Below, one piece after another: positions 1 through 8,343 of a DNA stretch of 64,000 bases. The notes beneath the pieces are model-generated. The model saw nothing but the letters and a program-made list of their open reading frames with translations, ran no database searches and had not been told where the DNA came from. The DNA lies in contig NZ_JAERVK010000018.1 in NCBI RefSeq assembly GCF_016745425.1, forward strand, positions 39,413 to 103,412, given 5' to 3'. A program made the position numbers and the translations under genes. Position 1 is the first letter of the stretch. Every line of letters starts with the position of its first letter. This stretch comes from Candidatus Methylomicrobium oryzae (GTDB taxonomy: Bacteria > Pseudomonadota > Gammaproteobacteria > Methylococcales > Methylomonadaceae).

Positions 1-333
1 ATTCGACGCCCGCAGGCCTGGGCGAGTGGGCGTCAAGCCTATTTTTCCAAGGCTTCTTTGAGGAGCTAGGTTTGGTATAGCTCGCCTGCTACCTTCCTTT
101 TGAGCCAATACGTTACCGCTTCCTACGCTTTGAAGGGGAGCCTCAACGCGGCTTGCCGGCCACCGGCCTTCGACCCGCGTTGGCAGCCGGGGATCGAACC
201 GAGGCCGTACGCGCGGCATAACGAGTGCCGCAATCGCCGTTCCGGAGGCGGCCCCTGACCTCCCGTCCTCCTTGAGGGCACGGTTCAGTACATGACGGGG
301 ATAAGCCCCGCAGAGCGGACAGTGAAGCGTCAT
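1..333 (-). CDS. Partial zinc-ribbon ORF running off the left edge
   Basis: A frame opens at an ATG at 333 (start MTLHCPLCGAYPRH) and stays open for 111 codons to base 1. A strong ribosome site (GGGAGGA) lies 5-6 bases upstream. The N-terminus has a CPLCG knuckle like that of the zinc-ribbon protein at 676-999. The start overlaps the stop of the small ORF at 330-440 (ATGA), so the two would be translationally coupled. The second half looks less protein-like (Arg/Pro-rich) and overlaps hairpins (bases 5-34 and 35-55), so the true product may be shorter or frameshifted. Function is unknown; small zinc-ribbon proteins are common in integrative conjugative elements. Confidence 0.35.
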   Translation of the reverse strand, partial: MTLHCPLCGAYPRHVLNRALKEDGRSGAASGTAIAALVMPRVRPRFDPRLPTRVEGRWPASRVEAPLQSVGSGNVLAQKEGSRRAIPNLAPQRSLGKIGLTPTRPGLRASN

Positions 334-440
334 ACAAATCCTCCCATACGCAAGCCGGCCTGCCAGGTGAGCGGGACGGCGGCTAGGGAGATAACACATG
401 AAAAAGGCGCAGCCAGGCGCCCTAAGGTCGAATCAGTCAT
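330..440 (-). CDS. Possible 36-aa small protein coupled to the next ORF
   Basis: ATG at 440, preceded by AGGAG at a good distance, encodes 36 residues (MTDSTLGRLAAPFSCVISLA and on, ending MGGFV). Its stop TGA overlaps the ATG of the ORF at 333 (ATGA), the usual sign of coupled translation. The middle is moderately hydrophobic (APFSCVISLAAVPLTW) and might form a short membrane segment. No family is recognised. It could be a leader peptide instead of a functional protein. Confidence 0.3.
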   Translation of the reverse strand: MTDSTLGRLAAPFSCVISLAAVPLTWQAGLRMGGFV

Positions 441-544
441 CAGGAACTCCTAAAAACGCATGAGAAAGTAAGATCAGCCCAACCCGGAGCCCTCGGTCCG
501 TAGGCGCAAGCTACTTGCACCCCAAGGAAGGGGGCAGACACAAA

Positions 545-579
545 CAAAAAAGCCCGGTCTGCCAAGGCAGTACCGGGCT
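545..579 (-). terminator. Rho-independent terminator after the zinc-ribbon gene
   Basis: Read on the minus strand, AGCCCGGT (579-572) pairs with ACCGGGCT (558-551) and is followed by a run of T (550-545). It lies about 100 bases past the stop of the gene at 676-999 and would separate it from the ORFs further left. Confidence 0.7.
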
Positions 580-675
580 GGGGTCAGGATGGGAAGAGGA
601 ATAAACGGTCGATCCGCGCAATAGGGGATGAAAGCCCCAAAGGCGGCAAAACCGAGCACCACAGAGAGGCAGGGC

Positions 676-999
676 TCAGGGGTGAGGCTGGTTAAAGGTC
701 ACCCCGCAGGCGAGGCAGCGGTAATTGTCGAGGATCTTGTCATCGACCAGGGTACCGAGCTGGGCACCGGCAATGCTGCCGATCAATGCCCCAATCATAG
801 CGCCGGCTAAACTGCCCAGCATCATGCCGGGGGGACCGGCCACAGCCACCCCGACCGTCGCGCCGACTTCGGCGCCTTCCAGGGTGCTGACCGCACCGCC
901 TGCCGCGCCACCGGTCAACCCGATGAGGCTGCCGGCCTTTTTACCGATCTCGCGGGCCACCACCCGCTGGGAATGGCATACCGGACATTGAATACCCAT
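676..999 (-). CDS. Zinc-ribbon, glycine-zipper protein of an integrated element
   Basis: 107 residues. Start chosen at the ATG at 999 because AGGAG lies 7-8 bases upstream; a longer in-frame extension to 1104 has no such site and encodes unrelated Phe/Ser-rich sequence. Cys pairs at both ends (CPVC at 5-8, CLAC at 95-98) look like a split zinc ribbon around a long Gly/Ala-rich stretch (about residues 20-85) with GxxxG-like spacing, typical of glycine-zipper membrane-inserting segments. Proteins of this layout occur as cargo of conjugative and integrative elements (from memory of such elements, not searched); function is unknown. It is followed by a terminator at 545-579. Confidence 0.65.
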   Translation of the reverse strand: MGIQCPVCHSQRVVAREIGKKAGSLIGLTGGAAGGAVSTLEGAEVGATVGVAVAGPPGMMLGSLAGAMIGALIGSIAGAQLGTLVDDKILDNYRCLACGVTFNQPHP

Positions 1000-1202
1000 G
1001 CAGAATCTCCTATGAAAAAAGACAAATAAGTCCGTCTGGTAAAGAAAAAGAGAGGAAAAAGAGAAGATGGAGATACGGATCAGCCAAAGATTGGCCGCAT
1101 CCATGATCAGGACGAAAAAAGAGAGGAAGCTTTAGCGAAAGCTCATTGTCAAAGCGAAACCCGAAGGCTGCGCTCGAATACGGTATATGTGATTGAGATT
1201 TT

Positions 1203-3161
1203 TTAAGAACGGGATCGTCCTGGGGTATTGATAGCTTTTGAAATTAAAGTGAGGGTTTCTCGATCGTATGCAAGTTTTATTATATTTGGAGCATTAATGT
1301 TTGACATTGCGCAGAAGAAGGCGATGGATGAGAACGTTATTTCATCGAAAACCTCAGCGGCTTTGTATTGATGTAAGGTGACAAGGTTTTTGTTGATTGA
1401 ATAGTCTGGCTTGCTTGACCTCATTAACTTGTTAATTACTCGCTGCATCCTAAGGCTTTTTGAATCCTTAGTCTGGTCCATTTTTGTATAGCAATCGTAT
1501 ATGTCATATATTAAGTCATCAACTTTTTCAAAAGGATTATATTTTATAGGGTTAACCCCTTCATACTTACAATAGCCTTTAGTATTGAAGCAGGTTATTT
1601 CATCCATGATCTTGGCTAAATAATTTTCTTTAGAAGTGTATCGCCGCAGGTTTTTTTCAATATTATCAGCGCCATGATATTGTTCAGGATATGGTGTAAG
1701 TTCCAAATTTTGGTCTTCACTCTCAATGATCATTCTTATTTCCGCGTTCAAATGATCATAACTTAGGCTATCATCCATTATCAGTCTCAAAATTATCAAT
1801 AGCTTCGCTATTTTGTCCTGGGTTTCACCTGCTGTAACTAGTTTACATCTTTGACTAGCCAAATTTAACTTTTCCAACGCTTCTAAAAAATCATTCTTTG
1901 CTAGAGCGCTCAAGCTTGAGTAATAGAGGAATTCATGTTCATAGATTGAATGATATTTATGGCGCTTTATGCTACTCAATATTTCAATAATTCTGCTTTC
2001 CTGTAGCGGTTTTTCGGGTGACGAAAAAATATATTCAAGTTCTGTTAATCTTTCGACAATCTCCTCGTGAACATCGTCAATTGATTCTGCTTCTGTAAGT
2101 CTGCTGAAACGAAGAATTCCTTTAGTGAAATTTTCTGTATCAATCTCATCTAACTGATCCTGTGTCGCACTGGTTGTCGTGTAAAGAAAGGACTCAAATG
2201 CAATGCATATTTGATCCCTGTAGTCATCTCTGATTTCTAACCGATCCTCATAACTAACAGCATCATATTCGGCCTCATTCAATTTAACTGGAAATAAATT
2301 GTTCAATTCTGTCGCAGTCAATACAAATTCATTCCGATAAAAGTCAACGTAAGGCCCTATAAAATCTTTAAATAAGCTATAGCTTTCATCGCCTTGGATC
2401 AGTCGGTTACTTGTTGCTAGGCATTTCTTGAAATAATCCACCAAGCTTAACATGCATACTTTATTCCCGAACAGTTCTTCTAAATCATGGCAAATTCGTG
2501 AGACTACTATAGCGACATGAAAAATTGTTTCAATTTCATCTACTTCCTCTTTCAATTCCGGCAGGGTCTTTAACTGATTGATGATTTTTTGTTTGGTTTT
2601 ATAACTTGGCGTTACCTCGGGATCAAGTTTATAAAGATAAACGGCCAAAACATTTGTTTCATTATCGCGTATGCCCTTGATAGAGTCTTTAATGGGAATT
2701 AGGTACTCTCGCAGTTTCGCAGTAGGCGATATAAATTTACCTTCCTCTAAGTGTGGCAACATGAAATCATGTTTAATCAGATATTCTGATATCTCAAAAT
2801 CCTTCATGTAATTGCTTAATAGACAGGCCAGATGTGGAATGTAATAAAAGATAAGCAATGCCCAGATTGCTCTTTTATTACTGGCTATCGTGTAATAATT
2901 TTTGCTGGTTATAAACCTAGCAAGATTTTCGGAAATTATGAGGCATACTTTGATTGCATTCCGCTTTTCTGGGTCTTCTCCAGCGAACAGCGAGAGGATT
3001 TGGGGAAGATAGTCATCGGTATAACTTTCTCCTAGTTTGATGAAGTCTCTGAGCGCTCCCTTCCTGAATTTGCCCGTTTCCCGTTGCGTCTCTGAGTACT
3101 CCAATCCCAGATAACACACAAATTTCTTAAAGCAGGCAAGATAGTTCGGCAGATTGATCAT
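1203..3161 (-). CDS. Large AT-rich protein of unknown function, element cargo
   Basis: 652 residues from the ATG at 3161 (MINLPNYL). A TTG 45 bases further up would give 667 residues but has no clear ribosome site; GGAG lies about 12 bases before 3161. I recognise no domain. The sequence is soluble, rich in Leu/Ile/Glu/Lys/Tyr and probably all-helical, with repeat-like helical hairpins in the second half (for example ALAKNDFLEALEKLNLASQ, TPR-like spacing). There is no signal peptide or clear catalytic motif. Its base composition is much more AT-rich than all flanking genes, and it lies divergent from the excisionase-integrase pair, the usual place for cargo or defence genes. Role in defence is only an inference. 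Confidence 0.75.
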   Translation of the reverse strand: MINLPNYLACFKKFVCYLGLEYSETQRETGKFRKGALRDFIKLGESYTDDYLPQILSLFAGEDPEKRNAIKVCLIISENLARFITSKNYYTIASNKRAIWALLIFYYIPHLACLLSNYMKDFEISEYLIKHDFMLPHLEEGKFISPTAKLREYLIPIKDSIKGIRDNETNVLAVYLYKLDPEVTPSYKTKQKIINQLKTLPELKEEVDEIETIFHVAIVVSRICHDLEELFGNKVCMLSLVDYFKKCLATSNRLIQGDESYSLFKDFIGPYVDFYRNEFVLTATELNNLFPVKLNEAEYDAVSYEDRLEIRDDYRDQICIAFESFLYTTTSATQDQLDEIDTENFTKGILRFSRLTEAESIDDVHEEIVERLTELEYIFSSPEKPLQESRIIEILSSIKRHKYHSIYEHEFLYYSSLSALAKNDFLEALEKLNLASQRCKLVTAGETQDKIAKLLIILRLIMDDSLSYDHLNAEIRMIIESEDQNLELTPYPEQYHGADNIEKNLRRYTSKENYLAKIMDEITCFNTKGYCKYEGVNPIKYNPFEKVDDLIYDIYDCYTKMDQTKDSKSLRMQRVINKLMRSSKPDYSINKNLVTLHQYKAAEVFDEITFSSIAFFCAMSNINAPNIIKLAYDRETLTLISKAINTPGRSRS

Positions 3162-3352
3162 TCTTGTATGAACTCCATGCAACGACAGCGTGTTCTTGAT
3201 GACCAAACTGTAGCGCTGTTACACCGCAGAATAATATTATTCATAAACAATAACTTACAATAGTTACCAAGGCCTGTGGAAAACCTCGTCGAGAAAAGAA
3301 ACCCAAAGAGTTTATAAAATTCTTTCATCATTACACCAACCATGATGTTTTT

Positions 3353-3685
3353 ATGATTTTACCAAAACTTATCAAGCAACGGGACGCCCCCTCTTATGTG
3401 GGAATGAGCGAACCGATCTTTAATAAATTGGTTCGACCCTACCTGACAGAAATTCGGTTGGGCCGATCTGTTTTGTACGATCGACTTGACTTGGACGCCT
3501 GGGCTGATACATTCAAAGCCGCGAACGGAAAGCCGGGCAAACCACTAGAGGAAACAAAATGGCAAAATCAACCCCCGGCCTTCGAAAAAAAGGCAACATC
3601 TGGCACATCGACAAAACCGTCGCGGGTGTCAAGCTTCGCGAAAGCACTGGCGAAACGGAGCTCGAAGCCGCTGAACGCTATTTAG
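3353..3685 (+). CDS. AlpA/excisionase-like HTH protein
   Basis: 110 residues. The N-terminal half (MILPKLIKQRDAPSYVGMSE to about residue 55, ending DRLDLDAWAD) has the pattern of a MerR/AlpA-type winged helix-turn-helix (HTH_17): an RDAPSYVGM recognition region followed by a conserved VLYDRLDLDAW strand-helix. Such proteins lie just upstream of island integrases and act as excisionases or regulators. The gene overlaps the integrase by 127 bases in another frame, so the C-terminal third is dictated by the integrase sequence and is probably unstructured. No strong ribosome site precedes the ATG at 3353. Promoter DNA is shared with the divergent gene ending at 1203. Confidence 0.7.
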   Translation: MILPKLIKQRDAPSYVGMSEPIFNKLVRPYLTEIRLGRSVLYDRLDLDAWADTFKAANGKPGKPLEETKWQNQPPAFEKKATSGTSTKPSRVSSFAKALAKRSSKPLNAI

Positions 3686-4620
3686 CCAAGCGAATCCAAG
3701 AGATCCGAAAAGTAGTAGTGTACGGGGAAAGTCGAGAGCGAACCTTCGATGAGGCGGCCGCTCGCTTCATTGAAGAATATGGACACAAACGGTCTCTGGA
3801 TCGTGATATTGATACGCTGAAGGCGGTTATGCCTTACATCGGTGATCTTGCATTACAGAAAATACATTCGGCATCTCTGGACCAATACATTCGAGACAGA
3901 AAAGCGGATGAGATTTCCGCCGGAACCTTGAATCGGGACATGGCGGTCATTCGCAGAGTGATGAAGCTTTGCGTGGCTATGTGGCGTGACGAGCAAGGCA
4001 GGCCTTGGCTCGATACGGCGCCACTGTTGCCGACCGTGCAAGGGGCAAAACGTAAGCCTCGACCCATCTCAGTTGCGGAGCAAGAAAGGCTGATTCGAGG
4101 AATGCCGCAATACTTGGCGGATATGACTCTATTTGCACTACAGACCGGTCTGAGAGATCAGGAAATATGTGGTTTGAAATGGGAGCATGAAGCCAAGATT
4201 ACCGGCAGTCAGGAGACAGTGTTCATCGTCACGGAAGAGCGGGCAAAAAACGGTCATGAACGTATCGTGCCACTGAATACAGTAGCGCGATCGATTGTGG
4301 AGCGTTATCGGGGCCAATCGGACTTTGTCTTTCACCGGAAAGGCAATCGCTTGGAAAGGATGAACAACAGGGCTTGGCGAAAAGCCCGTGAAGCAGCTAA
4401 TCTGGCTGAGGTACGGGTACATGATTTAAGGCACACGTTTGGCATGCGCTTACGCGCTGCCGGGGTGAGTTTTGAAGACCGTCAAGACTTGTTAGGGCAT
4501 CATGCGGGGCATATCACTTCGCATTACAGTAAGGCGGAAATAGCTCGACTGATTGAGTGTGTGGAACTGCTTTGCAGCGATAGGCAGCAACCTGAGCTTA
4601 CGCTGATCCGAGCAGCCTAA
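3559..4620 (+). CDS. Tyrosine recombinase (island integrase)
   Basis: 353 residues; ATG at 3559 is preceded by GAGGAAAC. It catalyses site-specific integration and excision of the element. The catalytic set is complete: Arg199 (TGLRDQE), the Lys of the beta-hairpin (RAKNGHE), His288-x-x-Arg291 (HDLRH), His314 (LLGHH) and the nucleophile Tyr323 (HYSKAE). The N-terminal half holds the arm- and core-binding helices (AAARFIEEYG, DRDIDTLKAVMPYIG). The gene reads toward the 3' end of tRNA-Lys only 87 bases away, so this tRNA gene is the likely attachment target. The recombinase looks intact, so the element may still move. Confidence 0.93.
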   Translation: MAKSTPGLRKKGNIWHIDKTVAGVKLRESTGETELEAAERYLAKRIQEIRKVVVYGESRERTFDEAAARFIEEYGHKRSLDRDIDTLKAVMPYIGDLALQKIHSASLDQYIRDRKADEISAGTLNRDMAVIRRVMKLCVAMWRDEQGRPWLDTAPLLPTVQGAKRKPRPISVAEQERLIRGMPQYLADMTLFALQTGLRDQEICGLKWEHEAKITGSQETVFIVTEERAKNGHERIVPLNTVARSIVERYRGQSDFVFHRKGNRLERMNNRAWRKAREAANLAEVRVHDLRHTFGMRLRAAGVSFEDRQDLLGHHAGHITSHYSKAEIARLIECVELLCSDRQQPELTLIRAA

Positions 4621-4654
4621 TCGTCAAAAAATCGGAAATGAAAATGGCAGGCAT

Positions 4655-4688
4655 AAAAAAACCAGTCGCCGTGGCAAGCTAACTGGTT
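4655..4688 (-). terminator. Terminator of the tRNA-Lys gene
   Basis: On the minus strand AACCAGT (4688-4682) pairs with ACTGGTT (4666-4660), followed by a run of seven T (4661-4655). It sits directly after the tRNA-Lys 3' end and before the convergent integrase stop. Confidence 0.7.
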
Positions 4689-4706
4689 GATTTAAATGGG
4701 TATAGT

Positions 4707-4782
4707 TGGTGGGTCGTATTGGATTCGAACCAATGACAACCGCATTAAAAGTGCGATGCTCTACCGACTGAGCTAACGACCC
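4707..4782 (-). tRNA. tRNA-Lys (anticodon TTT)
   Basis: 76 nt including an encoded CCA. The acceptor arm GGGTCGT (from 4782) pairs with ACGACCC (4717-4711), discriminator A, then CCA (4709-4707). The D arm has TAGCTCAGTCGGTAGAGCA, the anticodon loop CTTTTAA carries TTT, and the T loop is GGTTCGAATCC. It is the probable attachment site of the element on its left. Upstream on the minus strand, TTGCAA (4825-4820) and TAAAAT (4802-4797) at 17-base spacing form a plausible promoter. Confidence 0.97.
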
Positions 4783-4796
4783 AACAAAGACTTAAA

Positions 4797-4825
4797 ATTT
4801 TATAACTATTTTTAACTTTTTGCAA
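4797..4825 (-). promoter_or_regulatory. Candidate promoter of tRNA-Lys
   Basis: Minus-strand -35 TTGCAA (4825-4820) and -10 TAAAAT (4802-4797) with a 17-base spacer, in very AT-rich DNA, 14 bases before the first tRNA base. Found by eye; a shifted -10 (TATAAA) is possible. Confidence 0.5.
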
Positions 4826-4898
4826 ATATTTTTCACTTTATCGAAATGCAGTAATGATCTCGAAGCGAATTATCTGAGTATTATATTAGTAATTGACC

Positions 4899-6029
4899 CT
4901 AAATGGAAGCCCTATGACTCGTCATGAGACAAGCTGATGCGTTGGTATAGCCAAAATCCAAAGATTGGGCTACGGCTGCATTTGTTAAGCGGCCTTGATG
5001 GGTCGTCAGGCCCAATTGCAAAGGATGATCGTGGCGAAGCGCATCGAGGCCTTCGTTCGCGAGACGCAGCACGTAAGGCAAGGTGGCGTTGTTCAGCGCC
5101 AGGGTACTGGTGCGCGGGACGGCGCCGGGCATATTGGCAACACAATAATGAACGATGCCGTCGACTTCATAGGTCGGGTCGCTGTGAGTAGTCGGACGCG
5201 CGGTTTCGACGCAGCCTCCTTGATCGATCGAAACGTCGACAATCACCGCGCCTTTGCGCATTTTTTTCAGCATATCGGCCCGAATCAGCCACGGTGCTTT
5301 CGCACCCGGTATCAGTACCGCACCGATCACCAAGTCGGCCTCGTAAACCGCTTCTTCGATCGTATAGTTATTGCTGATACGGGTCTGCAATTGGCCGCGA
5401 TAGAGATCATCCAATGCTTTCAGTCTTTCGTAATTGACATCGAGTACGGTGGTGAGGGCCCCGAAACCCACCGCGACACGGGCCGCGTTGGAACCGGCGA
5501 TACCGGCGCCGAGGATAACGACGTTAGCCGGCGGAACGCCCGGAATACCCGATATCAGGATGCCGCGGCCGCCGTGATTTTTTTGCAGATAGGTCGCCCC
5601 CGCTTGGGCCGCCATACGGCCCGCCACCTCACTCATCGGCATCAACAAAGGCAGCCTGCCGTCGGGCGTTTGTACAGTTTCATAAGCAATGCTGGTGATA
5701 CCGCTTTGCAGAAGCGCCTCGGTCAGGACTTTGCTGGAGGCTAAATGAAGGTAAGTGAAAAGAATCACGTCCGGCTTCAAATAGCGGTATTCTTCCTCGA
5801 TCGGCTCCTTGACTTTGACGACCAGATCCGCTTTCCACGCCTCTTCCGCATTCATCACAATTTCCGCACCGACGGACAGATATTCGGTATCGGTAAACGA
5901 GCTGCCGATACCGGCTCCGCTTTGAACCTTGACCTGATGGCCTTGACGGATTAAGGCGCTAACCGAGCCGGGCGTCAAACCTACTCTGTATTCGTTGTTT
6001 TTTATCTCTTTAGGTAATCCGATCAACAT
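4899..6029 (-). CDS. ald: Alanine dehydrogenase
   Basis: 376 residues, close to the usual 370. It catalyses reversible NAD-dependent oxidative deamination of L-alanine to pyruvate and ammonia. The N-terminus MLIGLPKEIKNNEYRVGLTP holds the conserved substrate-binding Arg15 region; VKVKEPIEEEY carries the substrate Lys; TYLHLA carries the catalytic His; the Rossmann motif is VVILGAGIAGSNAA. Methanotrophs often use this enzyme for ammonia assimilation (general knowledge). It is the first clearly chromosomal gene next to the island and is monocistronic. The ribosome site before 6029 is weak. Confidence 0.95.
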   Translation of the reverse strand: MLIGLPKEIKNNEYRVGLTPGSVSALIRQGHQVKVQSGAGIGSSFTDTEYLSVGAEIVMNAEEAWKADLVVKVKEPIEEEYRYLKPDVILFTYLHLASSKVLTEALLQSGITSIAYETVQTPDGRLPLLMPMSEVAGRMAAQAGATYLQKNHGGRGILISGIPGVPPANVVILGAGIAGSNAARVAVGFGALTTVLDVNYERLKALDDLYRGQLQTRISNNYTIEEAVYEADLVIGAVLIPGAKAPWLIRADMLKKMRKGAVIVDVSIDQGGCVETARPTTHSDPTYEVDGIVHYCVANMPGAVPRTSTLALNNATLPYVLRLANEGLDALRHDHPLQLGLTTHQGRLTNAAVAQSLDFGYTNASACLMTSHRASI

Positions 6030-6334
6030 ATTTGAAATGGGTAACGAATAGAATTTTAAAAAATAGCATTTTTATGCAGGGTGAACAATAGAAGCCTCCA
6101 GAACACACTCCAAAAGAACATTTATAGGCATGATCCGTTCAATAAACTTTTCTCGCTCATACAGGAACGAGTGCATTGCCTTTTCCGATCGAATTCCCGC
6201 AGCATGGACGTATAATGGGCGCAGGTCGTCCGGCATAGATTTTATGCTTGAATATTACCAAACCCTAATATAAACTCGATATTATCTCCCTGATCTTGAT
6301 CGGGGCCTTATAAAGCAAGTCCTGAGGAGGAATT
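6030..6334. promoter_or_regulatory. Divergent intergenic region, ald / multicopper oxidase
   Basis: About 305 bases between two divergent genes, so both promoters must lie here. Seen: an imperfect inverted repeat CCCTGATCTTGATCGGGG near 6288-6305 that could be an operator for the oxidase, AT-rich stretches with TATAAA near 6270, and a strong ribosome site (GAGGAGG) before 6335. No copper-regulator site (CueR or CopR type) is recognised. No gene is apparent. Confidence 0.35.
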
Positions 6335-8188
6335 ATGCCGAAGAGCACTCATTACAGCCGCCGTCGTTTCTTGGCGCACTCGAGCCTGGGTCTGCTGGCC
6401 TTTGCCGGTATGCCGCGGATGCTTCGCGCAATGGAAGGCATGCAGGCCATGCCGAAAATTCCGCCACTCAAAGCTTCGGCGAATTTCAAACCGGACGTCG
6501 AATTCGAACTTTACTGCCGTTCCGCTTCGTTGCCGATTCTGCCGGGCAAATCCACCTTGGTTCAGCAATATACCGGCAATTTGATCAAAGGCCCCGCAGG
6601 AACCCTGGTCGACATTCCGAACTCCTATCTGGGCCCCCTTATCCATCTGCAGAAAGGCCAGAAGGTCCGGATTCATCTGCACAATAAATTGGCCGAACCT
6701 TCCATCACGCACTGGCACGGTCTGCATGTGCCGGCCGAAATGGATGGCCATCCGCGTTACACGATCGATCCCGGCGAAACGTTCGTTTACGAATTCGAAG
6801 TACTGAATCGGGCTTCCATGAACATCTACCATCCGCACCCGCATGAAATCACCGCCAAACAGGTCTATCACGGACTGGCCGGGGCGCTGTTCGTGCATGA
6901 CGGGGAAGAAGCCGCGCTGGAACTGCCGTCCGGCGAATACGAAATTCCGATCGTAATCCAGGATCGCCGCTTCGACGACCAGAATCAACTGGTCTATGTC
7001 AGCGGGATGCATGGGATGCACGACCGGATGATGGGTTACTACGGCGACCGAATTCTGGTCAACGGCTTACCCGACTATACGGTCGATGTGGACAGCCGCG
7101 CGTATCGCCTGCGGTTTTTGAACGGATCGACCGCGCGGATTTACAAGCTCGGCTGGGACGACGGTACTCCCCTGACTGTTCTCGGCGTCGACGGAGGGTT
7201 GCTGGAAACACCGGAGAGCAAGCCTTACGTAATGCTTGCGCCCGGCGAACGCCTGGATGTCTGGGCCGATTTCAGCGGACGTCCGGTCGGCTCGCAGTTG
7301 GTGATGCGCAGCCTTCCTTTTTCCGGGGTATTGCCGAAAATGATGGAGCGGATGCAGGACCGGATGGGCGGCGATGGCGGCCATCAGATGGGCATGATGG
7401 GCGGGATGATGCACGAATTGGCACTTCCCGTCGGCAGCGATTACCCGATTTTTACCGTACGGATCAAACGCAAAGTCAGCAATAGCCCGACACTGCCGAA
7501 GCAACTGTCGAACATCCGCCGGTATAGTATCGACGATACCGCCAACGCCGGCAAACCGGTACCGATCGCCATCTCCGAAGGCCATATGGCGATGCTTCTG
7601 AATAGCCGCCCTTATGCATTTGACGACGTGCAGCCGAACGAAAGAATCCCGCTGAACACGGTGCAATTAATGGAAATCTTTCATGCGCATGGCGAAGGCG
7701 GCGGGCATGGCGCCTCACAGGAAGGCGGCGGCATGATGGGTGGCATGGGCGCCCGGCACGGCCACGGCATGGGCATGATGGGCGGTATGGGCATGCATGG
7801 CGGAGACGAGGAAGGCGGTATGATGGGCATGGGGCATCGCGGGGGCATGGGTCGAATGGAAGGCATGCACGGCGGTGCTGAGCAGGGCGGAATGATGGGG
7901 ATGGGCGGCGGCATGGGCATGATGATGAGCATGGCGCATCCGATCCATTTACACGGACAGTCGTTCCAGATCGTCAGCCGGAGCCTTGCCGCGGGCAACA
8001 AGGATGACTATGAAACCGTGCGCCACGGCTTCATCGAAAGCGGCTTAAAGGATACTGTCCTGGTAATGCCGGGCGAAACAGTCCGGATCATTAAGCCGTT
8101 TCAGGATTTCAAGGGCTTGTTCATGTACCACTGCCACAATCTCGAACACGAAGATATGGGCATGATGCGCGATTTTCTGGTCGAATGA
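6335..8188 (+). CDS. Tat-exported multicopper oxidase with Met/His-rich insert (CueO-like)
   Basis: 617 residues. A twin-arginine signal (SRRRFLAHSSLGLLAFAG) points to folded export. All copper ligand motifs of the laccase/CueO family are present: HWHG (126-129), HPHPH (166-170), HPIHLHG (535-541) and HCHNLEH (599-605) with axial Met610. It probably oxidises Cu(I) or organic substrates with reduction of oxygen to water and protects the periplasm from copper. Residues about 446-534 form a long insert of Gly, Met (22) and His (8), just before the third motif, much like but more extreme than the Met-rich loop of E. coli CueO that binds substrate copper. The protein is longer than CueO (516) mainly because of this and the linker with HQMGMMGGMMHE (about 350-370). 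Strong ribosome site GAGGAGG. Confidence 0.92.
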   Translation: MPKSTHYSRRRFLAHSSLGLLAFAGMPRMLRAMEGMQAMPKIPPLKASANFKPDVEFELYCRSASLPILPGKSTLVQQYTGNLIKGPAGTLVDIPNSYLGPLIHLQKGQKVRIHLHNKLAEPSITHWHGLHVPAEMDGHPRYTIDPGETFVYEFEVLNRASMNIYHPHPHEITAKQVYHGLAGALFVHDGEEAALELPSGEYEIPIVIQDRRFDDQNQLVYVSGMHGMHDRMMGYYGDRILVNGLPDYTVDVDSRAYRLRFLNGSTARIYKLGWDDGTPLTVLGVDGGLLETPESKPYVMLAPGERLDVWADFSGRPVGSQLVMRSLPFSGVLPKMMERMQDRMGGDGGHQMGMMGGMMHELALPVGSDYPIFTVRIKRKVSNSPTLPKQLSNIRRYSIDDTANAGKPVPIAISEGHMAMLLNSRPYAFDDVQPNERIPLNTVQLMEIFHAHGEGGGHGASQEGGGMMGGMGARHGHGMGMMGGMGMHGGDEEGGMMGMGHRGGMGRMEGMHGGAEQGGMMGMGGGMGMMMSMAHPIHLHGQSFQIVSRSLAAGNKDDYETVRHGFIESGLKDTVLVMPGETVRIIKPFQDFKGLFMYHCHNLEHEDMGMMRDFLVE

Positions 8189-8198
8189 ACCGGTTGTC

Positions 8199-8227
8199 GT
8201 CCGGACCGCGTAAAATCCGGTCCGGAC
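8199..8227 (+). terminator. Hairpin after the multicopper oxidase gene
   Basis: GTCCGGACCG (8199-8208) pairs perfectly with CGGTCCGGAC (8218-8227), 11 bases after the stop. No T run follows, so it is either a weak terminator or an mRNA-stabilising stem. Confidence 0.45.
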
Positions 8228-8343
8228 GGCGAAAATGCCGGACTGATCCCCAGAGAATCAAACGTACGGCGACTTATTTTTTTGCTTCACGAGGCCCGCC
8301 GCATCTTCTCGAAATCATCCGCCGTCAAACCAAAAGTTTGCTT

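Noticed and set aside
181..205. tRNA T-arm-like sequence on the minus strand (GGTTCGATCCCC)
   Set aside because: The flanking bases do not pair as a T stem, and no anticodon or acceptor arm is found.
474..662. 62-codon minus frame
   Set aside because: It runs through the terminator hairpin at 545-579 and lacks a ribosome site.
4995..5744. Long plus-strand open frame of 249 codons opposite ald
   Set aside because: It is fully antisense to a clear alanine dehydrogenase gene and reads as Arg/Gly/His-rich noise from high-GC codon bias.
7681..8001. Pro/Met/Ile-rich minus-strand frame opposite the Met-rich oxidase insert
   Set aside because: It is only the complement of the Gly/Met repeat codons.
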